This document shows, one piece after another, positions 32,509-40,086 of a DNA stretch of 64,000 nucleotides. Where the stretch lies: contig NZ_JAYGIN010000001.1 in the NCBI RefSeq assembly GCF_034931005.1, positions 124,001-188,000 on the forward strand, read 5' to 3'. The translations under genes and the position numbers were made by a program. The DNA comes from Arcicella sp034931005 (lineage in GTDB: Bacteria > Bacteroidota > Bacteroidia > Cytophagales > Spirosomataceae). Position 1 is the first letter of the stretch; the number at the start of each line of letters is the position of its first letter. A model generated the notes under the pieces. That model saw nothing but the letters and a program-made list of their open reading frames with translations. It ran no database searches and was not told the DNA's origin.

Positions 32509-33845
32509 TACTCTTCTTCAATATCATATTGTTTAATTTTACGGTAAAGGGTTCTTTCAGAGATTCCCAAATCTTGTGCGGCATATTTCCGTTTATTTTT
32601 ATTTTTCTGTAAAGCTTTGATAATCATATCTTTTTCTTGCTTTTCTAAAGAAAAAGATACTTCTTCCGCTTCATGGGTAACGTCAATAAAACCGCTTTTA
32701 TTTTCGTGATTTTCGCCGTTTAAGTTAATTATTGTTAATTCTGGATTTGGGGTATAATTTCCTTGTCCAGTTGGTAAAATTCTCGCTGGATTTGTCTCTG
32801 GCTGATACGTATTTGGCGTGTACGGAAACGCTCTATCATTGTCCATATTTTGAAATAATCCTTCATTTTGTTTCAGAATATCAGGGTTTATTTCTCCATT
32901 TTTCAACACATCCAAGAACATTTTTTTTAACTCCGTAACATCCTTTTTCATATCAAAGAGAATTTTATAAAGTAATTCTCTTTCTGAAAAATTGTCTGAT
33001 TGCTTTTCCTCAAAATCTCTACGCATCAAACCGTTACCGATAGATTGTCCGTTATTTTTCTGTAAATAACTACTTAATTTTGCTCCATCAATTATTCTAT
33101 CATCGACTTCCAAAATAGAGATTTGCTCGGCTAAATTTTTTAATTGGCGAATATTACCTGGAAATCGTTGCGACAATAAAATGTGTTGAGCGTCTGGTGT
33201 TAGTTGAATAGGTTTAATTCGATATTTTTCAGCAAAATCAGTCGTAAATTTTCTAAACAACAACTCAATATCCATTCCTCTATCTCGCAAAGGAGGCACA
33301 AAAATCGGTACGGTATTGAGACGGTAATATAAATCTTCTCTGAATTTTCCTCTTTCAACGGCGGTCATCAAATTGATATTCGTCGCTGCCACTACACGTA
33401 CATTTGTCTTTTGAACTTTTGAAGACCCAACCCGAATAAACTCACCATTTTCGAGTACACGTAATAGGCGTGCTTGCGTTCCTAAGGGCATTTCAGCTAT
33501 TTCATCCAAGAAAATCGTTCCGCCATCGGTTACTTCAAAATAACCTTTTCGAGCATCAATTGCACCCGTAAAAGCCCCTTTTTCGTGTCCAAATAGTTCA
33601 GAATCAATTGTTCCTTCGGGAATTGCCCCACAGTTTACGGCAATAAATTGACCGTGTTTACGAGCTGAAAGATTATGAATAATTTTAGAGAATGATTCTT
33701 TCCCTGAGCCACTTTCACCTGTTATCAGCACCGTCATATCGGTTGGAGCAACTTGTCCAGCTACTTCAATGGCATGATTTAATGCGGGCGAGTTTCCGAT
33801 AATTCCGAAACGGGCTTTTATGGATTGTAATTCTGTAATTTGCAT
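32508..33845 (-). CDS. Sigma-54-dependent Fis-family transcriptional activator
   Basis: A 445-residue bacterial enhancer-binding protein that uses ATP to open sigma-54 promoters. It has Walker A GESGSGKE at 43-50, the sigma-54 contact loop GAFTGA at 90-95, Walker B GGTIFLDEIAEM, the sensor region RVVAATN and arginine fingers near FREDLYYRL, and a C-terminal Fis-type helix-turn-helix (KYAAQDLGISERTLYRKIKQY). There is no N-terminal receiver or GAF domain, so it must be controlled by partners or by level. It lies between miaB/Uma2 and lptE in the same direction, an order I recall from other Bacteroidota. Confidence 0.94.
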   Translation of the reverse strand: MQITELQSIKARFGIIGNSPALNHAIEVAGQVAPTDMTVLITGESGSGKESFSKIIHNLSARKHGQFIAVNCGAIPEGTIDSELFGHEKGAFTGAIDARKGYFEVTDGGTIFLDEIAEMPLGTQARLLRVLENGEFIRVGSSKVQKTNVRVVAATNINLMTAVERGKFREDLYYRLNTVPIFVPPLRDRGMDIELLFRKFTTDFAEKYRIKPIQLTPDAQHILLSQRFPGNIRQLKNLAEQISILEVDDRIIDGAKLSSYLQKNNGQSIGNGLMRRDFEEKQSDNFSERELLYKILFDMKKDVTELKKMFLDVLKNGEINPDILKQNEGLFQNMDNDRAFPYTPNTYQPETNPARILPTGQGNYTPNPELTIINLNGENHENKSGFIDVTHEAEEVSFSLEKQEKDMIIKALQKNKNKRKYAAQDLGISERTLYRKIKQYDIEEE

Positions 33846-33849
33846 ATAT

Positions 33850-33945
33850 TTTAGGATTTAGGGGTTAGGATTGGGGACTTAAAATTAGATTTTCAACTAA
33901 AATTGCTTAAATCTAAAAACCAATCCCTAAATACTAACACCTAAT
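33850..33945. repeat. Inverted 7-base tandem repeat arms (Uma2/sigma-54 regulator gap)
   Basis: Left arm 33850-33877: TTTAGGA, TTTAGGG, GTTAGGA, TTGGGGA. Right arm 33911-33945: ATCTAAA, AACCAAT, CCCTAAA, TACTAAC, ACCTAAT. The arms are of opposite sense and fill the gap from four bases above the regulator start to the Uma2 stop codon. Confidence 0.8.
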
Positions 33946-33947
33946 TA

Positions 33948-34499
33948 TCACTTCCAAATTCTACTGAAATCAAAGACAACTTTACAGTCTTCAATATCAA
34001 AAATGTAGGTATCATTCTCAGATTCAAATACTTGTCGATATCTTCCTTCAATCATTTTGTAAATAGTAGCCTTATTAACATCAGGGTCAATAATGCAATA
34101 ATATTTAACACCTTGGTCTTGGTAAAGGTCAAATTTTATGGTTAAATCTTTTTTACGAGTCGAAGGGGAAAGAATTTCAAAAACCAATTTCGGAATGCTA
34201 ATAATATACTTTCCATTGGAGTTTTCACAAATAATGGAAGCATCTGGCTGAACGATGGTACTTTCATCAATTTTCCAATCAATTGGCATCATAGCAGTAC
34301 AATCGTCACACCCATTTCGCTCTAATTCTTCATCTAAAATTCTTACGATTTTAACGTTGATTTTCTGATGTTTGAAAACAGGTAAAGGACTCATTGAAAA
34401 CGGTACACCTGCAATGAGTTCCCATTGATTTTCCCATTTTTTATAATCCTCATAAGTATAATGAGGTAAATCAGAAAGGCTTAATTGAAATCTGTGCAT
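33948..34499 (-). CDS. Uma2-family (DUF820) restriction-endonuclease-like protein
   Basis: A 183-residue protein of the Uma2/DUF820 family, a PD-(D/E)XK nuclease fold common in Cytophagales and cyanobacteria and often present in many copies. Visible core motifs: ELIAGVPFSMSPLP, VQPDASII (metal-binding D) and KLVFEILSPSTRKKD (the E and K of the nuclease core). The activity of the family is poorly known. It sits 12 bases downstream of miaB on the same strand and looks like a later insertion into an otherwise common gene block. Confidence 0.88.
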   Translation of the reverse strand: MHRFQLSLSDLPHYTYEDYKKWENQWELIAGVPFSMSPLPVFKHQKINVKIVRILDEELERNGCDDCTAMMPIDWKIDESTIVQPDASIICENSNGKYIISIPKLVFEILSPSTRKKDLTIKFDLYQDQGVKYYCIIDPDVNKATIYKMIEGRYRQVFESENDTYIFDIEDCKVVFDFSRIWK

Positions 34500-34511
34500 T
34501 TGGATTATTTT

Positions 34512-35933
34512 TTAAGATTTTATCGCAATTCCTTTCAATGTTGCCGTTGAACAAGACGTTATTGTTACCATCACATAATCTCCTTTGCTGTAATTTTCTT
34601 TCGGGAAAACAACTTTTTTATTGTTGTCTGTTCTTCCTTGTAGAAAATCATCCGAACGCTTTGAGAACCCTTCAACCAATACTTTATGAACTGTACCGAT
34701 TTCTCTATTATTACGTTCTTGCGATAAACGTAATTGCAAATCAATGATTTCAGCCAAACGTCTTTGCTTCACTTCTGCTGAAATATCATCTACATATTTC
34801 TTAGCGGCTGGCGTTCCAGGGCGTTCTGAATAAGCAAACATATAACCGCAATCATATTTTACATATTCCATCAATGACAATGTATCTTGGTGTTCTTCTT
34901 CGGTTTCAGAACAAAAACCTGTAATCATATCTTGTGAAATGGCACAATCTTCACCTAAAATTTCTCTAATTTTATCAATTCGATTGATGTACCAATCACG
35001 GTCGTATGTACGGTTCATTATTTTCAGAATACGACTATTTCCGCTTTGAGCAGGCAAGTGAATATATTTACAGATGTTTTCGTACTTTTTCATGGTAAAA
35101 AGCACTTCATCAGTAATATCTTTTGGATGAGAAGTAGAGAATCGCACTCTTAATTCTGGATTAATCAAAGCTACTCTTTCCAATAGTTGAGCAAAATTGA
35201 CAGTTTCAGAACCATCTTCGGAAGCCCATTTGTATGAGTCAACATTTTGTCCTAAAAGCGTTACTTCTTTAAAACCATTGTCTAATAAATCCTGACATTC
35301 TTTGATGATGGAATATACGTCACGTGAACGTTCACGTCCACGAGTGAAAGGTACAACGCAAAACGAACACATATTATCGCAACCACGCATGATGGAAACG
35401 AAAGCAGTAACTCCGTTAGAATTTAAACGAACTGGCGAAATATCGGCGTATGTTTCTTCTTTCGATAAGAAAACGTTGATGGCTTTTTGCCCATCTTCGG
35501 CTTCGCTCAAAAGATTTGGAAGGTCACGATAAGCATCTGGTCCAGCTACTACGTCAACGATTTTTTCTTCTTCTAAAAATTTCGTTTTCAAACGTTCCGC
35601 CATGCAACCTAATACCCCAACGACCATTTCTGGACGCTTTTTCTTTAAATGAGTGAAGTTTTTCAGACGATTTCTAACCTTCTGTTCGGCATTCTCACGG
35701 ATGGCACAAGTATTTAAAAGGATGACATCGGCATTCTCAAAATTGGCAGTTGTGGCATAGCCTCCCTCTTGAAGAATGGAGGTAACAATCTCTGAATCAG
35801 AGAAATTCATCTGACAGCCGTAACTTTCAATGTATAACTTTCTTTTACCTGTTGTGTCAGCTTGTTCGACACTTGTACGAGGCAATTCTAAAGCTTCTTT
35901 GTCTTCTTCTTTAAGTATTTCTAATTCTCTCAT
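34512..35933 (-). CDS. miaB: tRNA-2-methylthio-N6-dimethylallyladenosine synthase MiaB
   Basis: A 473-residue radical-SAM methylthiotransferase that adds a methylthio group to i6A37 in tRNA. The N-terminal domain carries the second cluster cysteines C40 (YGCQMNFSDSE), C76 and C110; the radical-SAM triad is C185, C189 and C192 (RGCDNMCSFC). A TRAM RNA-binding domain closes the protein. Start 35933 (MRELEILKEED) is used; the 15 upstream codons to an ATG at 35978 come from a TTCGATG-like tandem repeat. Uma2 follows after 12 bases. Confidence 0.96.
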   Translation of the reverse strand: MRELEILKEEDKEALELPRTSVEQADTTGKRKLYIESYGCQMNFSDSEIVTSILQEGGYATTANFENADVILLNTCAIRENAEQKVRNRLKNFTHLKKKRPEMVVGVLGCMAERLKTKFLEEEKIVDVVAGPDAYRDLPNLLSEAEDGQKAINVFLSKEETYADISPVRLNSNGVTAFVSIMRGCDNMCSFCVVPFTRGRERSRDVYSIIKECQDLLDNGFKEVTLLGQNVDSYKWASEDGSETVNFAQLLERVALINPELRVRFSTSHPKDITDEVLFTMKKYENICKYIHLPAQSGNSRILKIMNRTYDRDWYINRIDKIREILGEDCAISQDMITGFCSETEEEHQDTLSLMEYVKYDCGYMFAYSERPGTPAAKKYVDDISAEVKQRRLAEIIDLQLRLSQERNNREIGTVHKVLVEGFSKRSDDFLQGRTDNNKKVVFPKENYSKGDYVMVTITSCSTATLKGIAIKS

Positions 35934-35960
35934 TTTCGATGTTCGGTATTCGATTGTTGA
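35933..35960. repeat. 7-base tandem repeat at the miaB start
   Basis: TTTTCGA, TGTTCGG, TATTCGA, TTGTTGA. The array touches the miaB start codon, making up its immediate leader. Only one arm is clear. Confidence 0.65.
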
Positions 35961-36148
35961 TGTTTTTTTCATTAACAACCAAATATGTAAGTCTTAAATT
36001 AAGTTACAAATTTACAAAAAATTATGACAGAATGGCAGATTATGTTGAAATATTAGGAAGTTCATTAGGTGATTTGTAAGGTGCTTTCTATTTGTTTAAA
36101 CGAAGGTTCATGCAATTTATACCGATTTCAACAAAACAATATAATTTT

Positions 36149-36253
36149 ATGAATCATGTTCAAACACGAATTTAACAATTGCTGGAAGAAAACGAACTTC
36201 TCGTTCATTCAATTGAAACAATTGTAGAAAATCATCCTCAAACATCTACATAA
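36149..36253 (+). pseudogene. Small broken ORF with an internal stop
   Basis: ATG at 36149 opens MNHVQTRI, then TAA, then QLLEENELLVHSIETIVENHPQTST and a final TAA at 36251-36253. The residues around the internal stop read smoothly as a helical protein if the TAA were CAA, suggesting a single-base nonsense change in a 34-residue gene. It precedes the next small ORF by 94 bases. Translation could restart after the stop only from a non-ATG codon. The call is tentative because the ORF is so short. Confidence 0.4.
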
Positions 36254-36347
36254 AACATTATTAATCAATATGTTAATCCGACGGAACAATATTTTAACAA
36301 CTCAACCAAAACAGTTCTTTAACTCAATAAAAATAAATCTCAAAGCT

Positions 36348-36581
36348 ATGATTTTACAATTAGACCCTGCTATTTTAGTTGATACTCCACTCGGAAAAGG
36401 ACATGGTATCTTCATTATTGACTACGGAATGCACCAAAATACTTGTTGGGTAGTGGCTATTCAAGAAACTGGAGTGATTAAACACTTTGATTGCAATGAT
36501 GTCATTCTTGCTACAAATTATACGTATGGAATGAATTTATCGAAGCATGGTTTTAAGCATGACGAAGAAAGTGCAAATTAG
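36348..36581 (+). CDS. Small conserved hypothetical protein
   Basis: A 77-residue protein starting MILQLDPAILVDTPLGKG, followed by HGIFIIDYGMHQNTCWVVAIQETGVIKHFDCNDVILATNYT. Similar very short proteins, with a DTP-GKG start and an IDYG core, occur as accessory genes in Bacteroidota; I know no function. The start at 36348 is preferred to an ATG at 36270 because the extra residues are not conserved-looking. It stands alone between miaB and a phosphatase gene, on the opposite strand to both. Confidence 0.7.
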   Translation: MILQLDPAILVDTPLGKGHGIFIIDYGMHQNTCWVVAIQETGVIKHFDCNDVILATNYTYGMNLSKHGFKHDEESAN

Positions 36582-36639
36582 GTAGATGGTTTAGGTGTAA
36601 CATTAAAACGGGTTAGTAATAAATCAATGGTACTATTAT

Positions 36640-36682
36640 ACACAAAGATTATCTTCAATTGACTCGAAAATAATCTTTGTGT
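36640..36682. terminator. Long hairpin, probable bidirectional terminator
   Basis: ACACAAAGATTAT and ATAATCTTTGTGT form a perfect 13-bp stem with a 17-base loop, between convergent genes. On the plus strand a TTTTT run follows about 8 bases later; the minus-strand side has no good T run. Confidence 0.65.
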
Positions 36683-36692
36683 GCTATCATTT

Positions 36693-37241
36693 TTAATTCC
36701 CTTTCATCATTTCCAAACCTTCAGCATTCGAGTTTTTTGCTCCGTAATGCTCAACTTTTACATTTGCTGCCTTTCCATTTTTTAGTTTTACGGTAAATAA
36801 ATAATCATATTCTTGGTCACTAATTTCTGGAATTGGTCTTTTACCTCCTAAAGCTTCAATTGTTTCTAAAACAGTATTAGAATGTCCAACAACTAAAATT
36901 TTATTGCCTTCATTTTCAGTTAATAATTGATTGGCAAAAACCTTTAAATCTTTTGGCTCGTAGATTTTAAGGTCATTTTTTTTTGCCTCCGCCAAAGGTT
37001 TTGCAGTCAATTTGGTTCGCTGATAATTGGTAGAAAAGATATTATTTATCTTTTGCTTTTTTAATTTTTGGGCTAAATCTAAAGCCCTTTGTTGTCCTTG
37101 TTCCGTTAAAAGAGGGTCTTTGTCCTTTGGATTTACCGTAACTTTTTCAGCATGACGCACTAAATAAATAGTGGTATTTTGGGCTGACAATCTGAAAATG
37201 GTGAGATAAAAGAATATGAAAATGATTGATATTTTCTTCAT
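36693..37241 (-). CDS. Exported histidine-phosphatase-superfamily protein
   Basis: A 182-residue protein with a signal peptide (MKKISIIFIFFYLTIFRLSAQ) and the phosphatase core: catalytic RHA at residues 29-31 (LVRHAEK), LTEQGQQRA, STNYQRTKLTA and the second histidine in VVGHSNT. It should be a periplasmic or secreted acid phosphatase or phosphoglycerate-mutase-like enzyme; the substrate cannot be told. It starts 7 bases after the stop of the serine hydrolase gene, so the two form an operon of exported hydrolases. Confidence 0.9.
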   Translation of the reverse strand: MKKISIIFIFFYLTIFRLSAQNTTIYLVRHAEKVTVNPKDKDPLLTEQGQQRALDLAQKLKKQKINNIFSTNYQRTKLTAKPLAEAKKNDLKIYEPKDLKVFANQLLTENEGNKILVVGHSNTVLETIEALGGKRPIPEISDQEYDYLFTVKLKNGKAANVKVEHYGAKNSNAEGLEMMKGN

Positions 37242-37248
37242 GGTTGAC

Positions 37249-38742
37249 TTATTTTTTAATTTCTTGAATGTGATATTCTTGAATAAGAGCAGGTTTTTCG
37301 GGTGAAAGCGTAAAGCTAATTTTTATATTGGCGTTTTCGCCTTCAACAATAAAATAGCCTCTTAAATTATTCTCAGGTACCATTTCGTTGATTTTCAAAA
37401 TCTTCCCTGCGTTCACAAAAACAGACTCTGCTTCATTTTTGAGAGGTTTTACAAAATAATCTAAGAAAAAGTTTTCCGCAAAAATTCCTGATTGTTCCGC
37501 ATTTTGCCAAGAAGGTAAAATATTCATCAATTCCTTTTGACGTTGTTTTAAAATTGCTGAAACAGGAATTGGCTTTGGTTTTAGATGTGCCAAAGCGATT
37601 AATGTATCTAAAATCTGAGTATTTAAGGCACTGGCAGGTGCATAAGTACGATTGGCAAATGAAATAATTCCAATGCCGTATTCTGGCAACATTTTCCAAT
37701 TACTCCCAAAACCTGGTAAACCTCCGCTATGTCCAATATTGGTAATATGATTACAGTCTTGAACCCAACGCAAACCATATCCGTAAGCTGATACGTTTGG
37801 ACAAGGTTTCCCCATCGCATTTTTGTTATCAATACTAAAATAACTAAAATTCCAAGGCTGGTGCATTTCTCTGAGTGAACTTCTTTTCAAAACAGGTGAT
37901 TCTTTTTTATCCGAAACGGTAGCCGAAAGATGAAAAGTTAAATATTTCCCAAAATCATCAATGGTCGTGAGCATTCCGCCCATTGCCCCGTAAGCACCAT
38001 CGCCAAGCATGGGTTGTTCTACCCAATTTTCATCCATCCAACGATACCCAATTGCCAATTGATTTTTAGGCACTTTGGTATAATCCCAATAGGTGTCATT
38101 CATGCCTAATGGCTTCAAAATGTGCTGATTGATATAATTTTGATACGTTTGCCCACTTATTTTTTTGATAATATAACCCAACATAGCGAATCCCATATTT
38201 GAATACTCATAAGCAACGCCTGCGGTATTTGAGAATGAGATTCCTTTCTTAAACATTTTAAGCATTGTTTCGTCTGAAATTGCTAATTGACGGTCGCCCC
38301 AAGGATTATCTTCTGGAAAACCTGCGGCATGAGTCAACAAATGACGAATGGTAATTTCGGGAGAATAGGCTGAAAACTTTTGTCCTTTTATTTCGGGAAT
38401 GTAAAGAGAAACAGATTCGTCTAATTTCAATTTACCTGCATCCCGAAGTTGCAAAATTGCCATTGCCGTAAAACTTTTTGACATCGACGCAATCCGATAA
38501 ACGGACTTACCGTCAGCCAGTGTTTTTGTTGTGGCATTCGCTATTCCGATATGATTGGAATGTACTATTTGCCCATCAATTACCAAACCGTAAACCAAAC
38601 TTGGCAAATGATTTTTCTCAGCAAAATCTTTACAAATTTTGTCAATTACTGGCAAGGCGGACTTTACTTGCTCTGTATTTTGAGCATTCAAGAACGATTG
38701 AACAAACAGTAAAATCGAACTAAACAATAAACATTTTTTCAT
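37249..38742 (-). CDS. Exported serine hydrolase of the class C beta-lactamase/esterase family
   Basis: A 497-residue protein with a signal peptide cut near LNA|Q at residue 20. The beta-lactamase-fold (PF00144) catalytic motifs are present: S86-x-x-K89 (SMSK), Y180-x-N182 (YSN) and HSGG before LPGFG. Such proteins act as peptidases, esterases or D-amino-acid hydrolases in the periplasm; beta-lactam resistance cannot be assumed. A C-terminal domain of about 110 residues of beta-like sequence follows the catalytic part. It is the first gene of an operon with the histidine phosphatase. Confidence 0.92.
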   Translation of the reverse strand: MKKCLLFSSILLFVQSFLNAQNTEQVKSALPVIDKICKDFAEKNHLPSLVYGLVIDGQIVHSNHIGIANATTKTLADGKSVYRIASMSKSFTAMAILQLRDAGKLKLDESVSLYIPEIKGQKFSAYSPEITIRHLLTHAAGFPEDNPWGDRQLAISDETMLKMFKKGISFSNTAGVAYEYSNMGFAMLGYIIKKISGQTYQNYINQHILKPLGMNDTYWDYTKVPKNQLAIGYRWMDENWVEQPMLGDGAYGAMGGMLTTIDDFGKYLTFHLSATVSDKKESPVLKRSSLREMHQPWNFSYFSIDNKNAMGKPCPNVSAYGYGLRWVQDCNHITNIGHSGGLPGFGSNWKMLPEYGIGIISFANRTYAPASALNTQILDTLIALAHLKPKPIPVSAILKQRQKELMNILPSWQNAEQSGIFAENFFLDYFVKPLKNEAESVFVNAGKILKINEMVPENNLRGYFIVEGENANIKISFTLSPEKPALIQEYHIQEIKK

Positions 38743-38965
38743 TTAATTTGTGTTAAAAAATTTGGAAGATGAGTTGATGAAAATTAATACTAATTTAAAG
38801 CAGAATTATAAAAAATTGGGCAGTGTGAGAAAAAGTATTCAAACTTCCGAACTTTGTAATACCTCTCCAAATCAATCCTGCTAAATTGTCAATAGAATTC
38901 ATTTTTTGTTTAATTCTCAGCCATTTTCGTGTTTAAACTAACGTCTGGCAAGGTTTTTTTGTCAT

Positions 38966-38973
38966 TATATTTG
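38966..38973 (+). promoter_or_regulatory. Possible -7 promoter box of the YitT gene
   Basis: TATATTTG matches TAnnTTTG and lies 37 bases before the ATG at 39010. The -33 TTG is not clear. Confidence 0.4.
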
Positions 38974-39009
38974 AGCCATTGGCTTTAATCGAATCAAACA
39001 CACTACATA

Positions 39010-39987
39010 ATGAATCCAATCCTGAAACAGTTAGTAATTGACACTTTAACTCGCAAGTTGAATCAGAAACCTAAAGATTTCAACGCATATTCCAGCTATG
39101 AACTCGAAAAAGGTCTTATAGCCTTAAAAAGTACACTTCGAGGATATTTTAAAGACTTTTTATTTATTACTGCTGGAGTATTTTCGGCTGCTTTCGGATT
39201 TAAGGGTTTTTTATTGACAAATCACTTCATCGACGGTGGAGCAACAGGGATTTCACTCCTTATTTCAGCCCTTACTTCCATTCCATTAGCTATTTTATTA
39301 GTGGTTGTGAATATCCCATTTATCCTTTTAGGATACCGAATTATGGGAAAATCATTTGCCATAAAAACAGCTTTGGCTATCTCTGGATTGGCTTTAGTTG
39401 TGGCAACAATTTCTTTCCCTAATATCACAAACGACAATCTTTTAGTAGCACTTTTTGGTGGTTTTTTCTTGGGTGCAGGCATAGGATTATCCGTTCGTGG
39501 AGGGGCAGTTATTGATGGAACTGAGGTTTTAGCTATTTTTCTAAGTCGTAAATTTGGTACAACAATGGGCGATATTATTATTATGATTAATGTTCTCATT
39601 TTTGGAACTGCCGCCTATTTTTTATCCGTAGAAATTGCTCTTTATTCAATGGTAACGTATTTAGCAGCCTCAAAAACGCTTGATTTTGTGATTGAAGGCA
39701 TTGAAGAATATACTGGTGTGACGATTGTTTCAACGCAGAATGACGAAATTAGAGAAATGATTATTACCAAATTAGGACATGGCGTTACGATGTATAATGG
39801 CCGAGGCGGATATGGAAAAATGGGAGAATCAAAAAGTATAGAAATTATTTATACCGTTGTTACCCGACTTGAACTAAACAAACTAAACGAAGCTATCAAT
39901 AATATTGACCCAGAAGCTTTTGTGGTCATGAGTAGCATAAAAGATACCAAAGGAGGAATGATAAAAAAACGCCCTTTAGACCATTGA
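39010..39987 (+). CDS. YitT-family inner-membrane protein
   Basis: A 325-residue protein with about five or six membrane helices (from residue 45 to 225) and a soluble DUF2179-type C-terminal domain of about 80 residues. Diagnostic segments are GGATGISLLIS, GVSV-like GLSVRGGAVIDGTEVLAIFLSRK and the C-terminal HGVTMYNGRGGYGKM with VVMSSIKDTKGGM. YitT proteins are widespread and of unknown transport role. The first 40 residues are a soluble extension. It ends in a gap of 7-base repeats before the convergent TamL gene. Confidence 0.93.
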   Translation: MNPILKQLVIDTLTRKLNQKPKDFNAYSSYELEKGLIALKSTLRGYFKDFLFITAGVFSAAFGFKGFLLTNHFIDGGATGISLLISALTSIPLAILLVVVNIPFILLGYRIMGKSFAIKTALAISGLALVVATISFPNITNDNLLVALFGGFFLGAGIGLSVRGGAVIDGTEVLAIFLSRKFGTTMGDIIIMINVLIFGTAAYFLSVEIALYSMVTYLAASKTLDFVIEGIEEYTGVTIVSTQNDEIREMIITKLGHGVTMYNGRGGYGKMGESKSIEIIYTVVTRLELNKLNEAINNIDPEAFVVMSSIKDTKGGMIKKRPLDH

Positions 39988-39988
39988 G

Positions 39989-40086
39989 TTGGGGATTGGG
40001 GATTGGGAATTGGTTATTGGTTATTGGTTATTTTGGATTGGAAATTTGTCACTAATTCACAACTCACTAAATCACAAATCACTAAA
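39989..40086. repeat. 7-base tandem repeat (eight units) plus TCACTAA-type second arm
   Basis: Left arm 39989-40044: TTGGGGA, TTGGGGA, TTGGGAA, TTGGTTA, TTGGTTA, TTGGTTA, TTTTGGA, TTGGAAA. Right arm 40049-40086: TCACTAAT, TCACAAC, TCACTAAA, TCACAAA, TCACTAAA, TCA. The first base lies one base after the YitT stop and the last directly before the TamL stop, so the whole 99-base convergent gap is repeat. Confidence 0.88.

Noticed and set aside
32465..32584. Longer lptE starting at 32584
   Set aside because: The extra 40 codons overlap the regulator gene and translate the ACTGATA array; the start at 32464 gives a proper lipoprotein signal.
35934..35978. Longer miaB starting at 35978
   Set aside because: The extra 15 residues come from the TTCGATG-type array and are not expected in MiaB.
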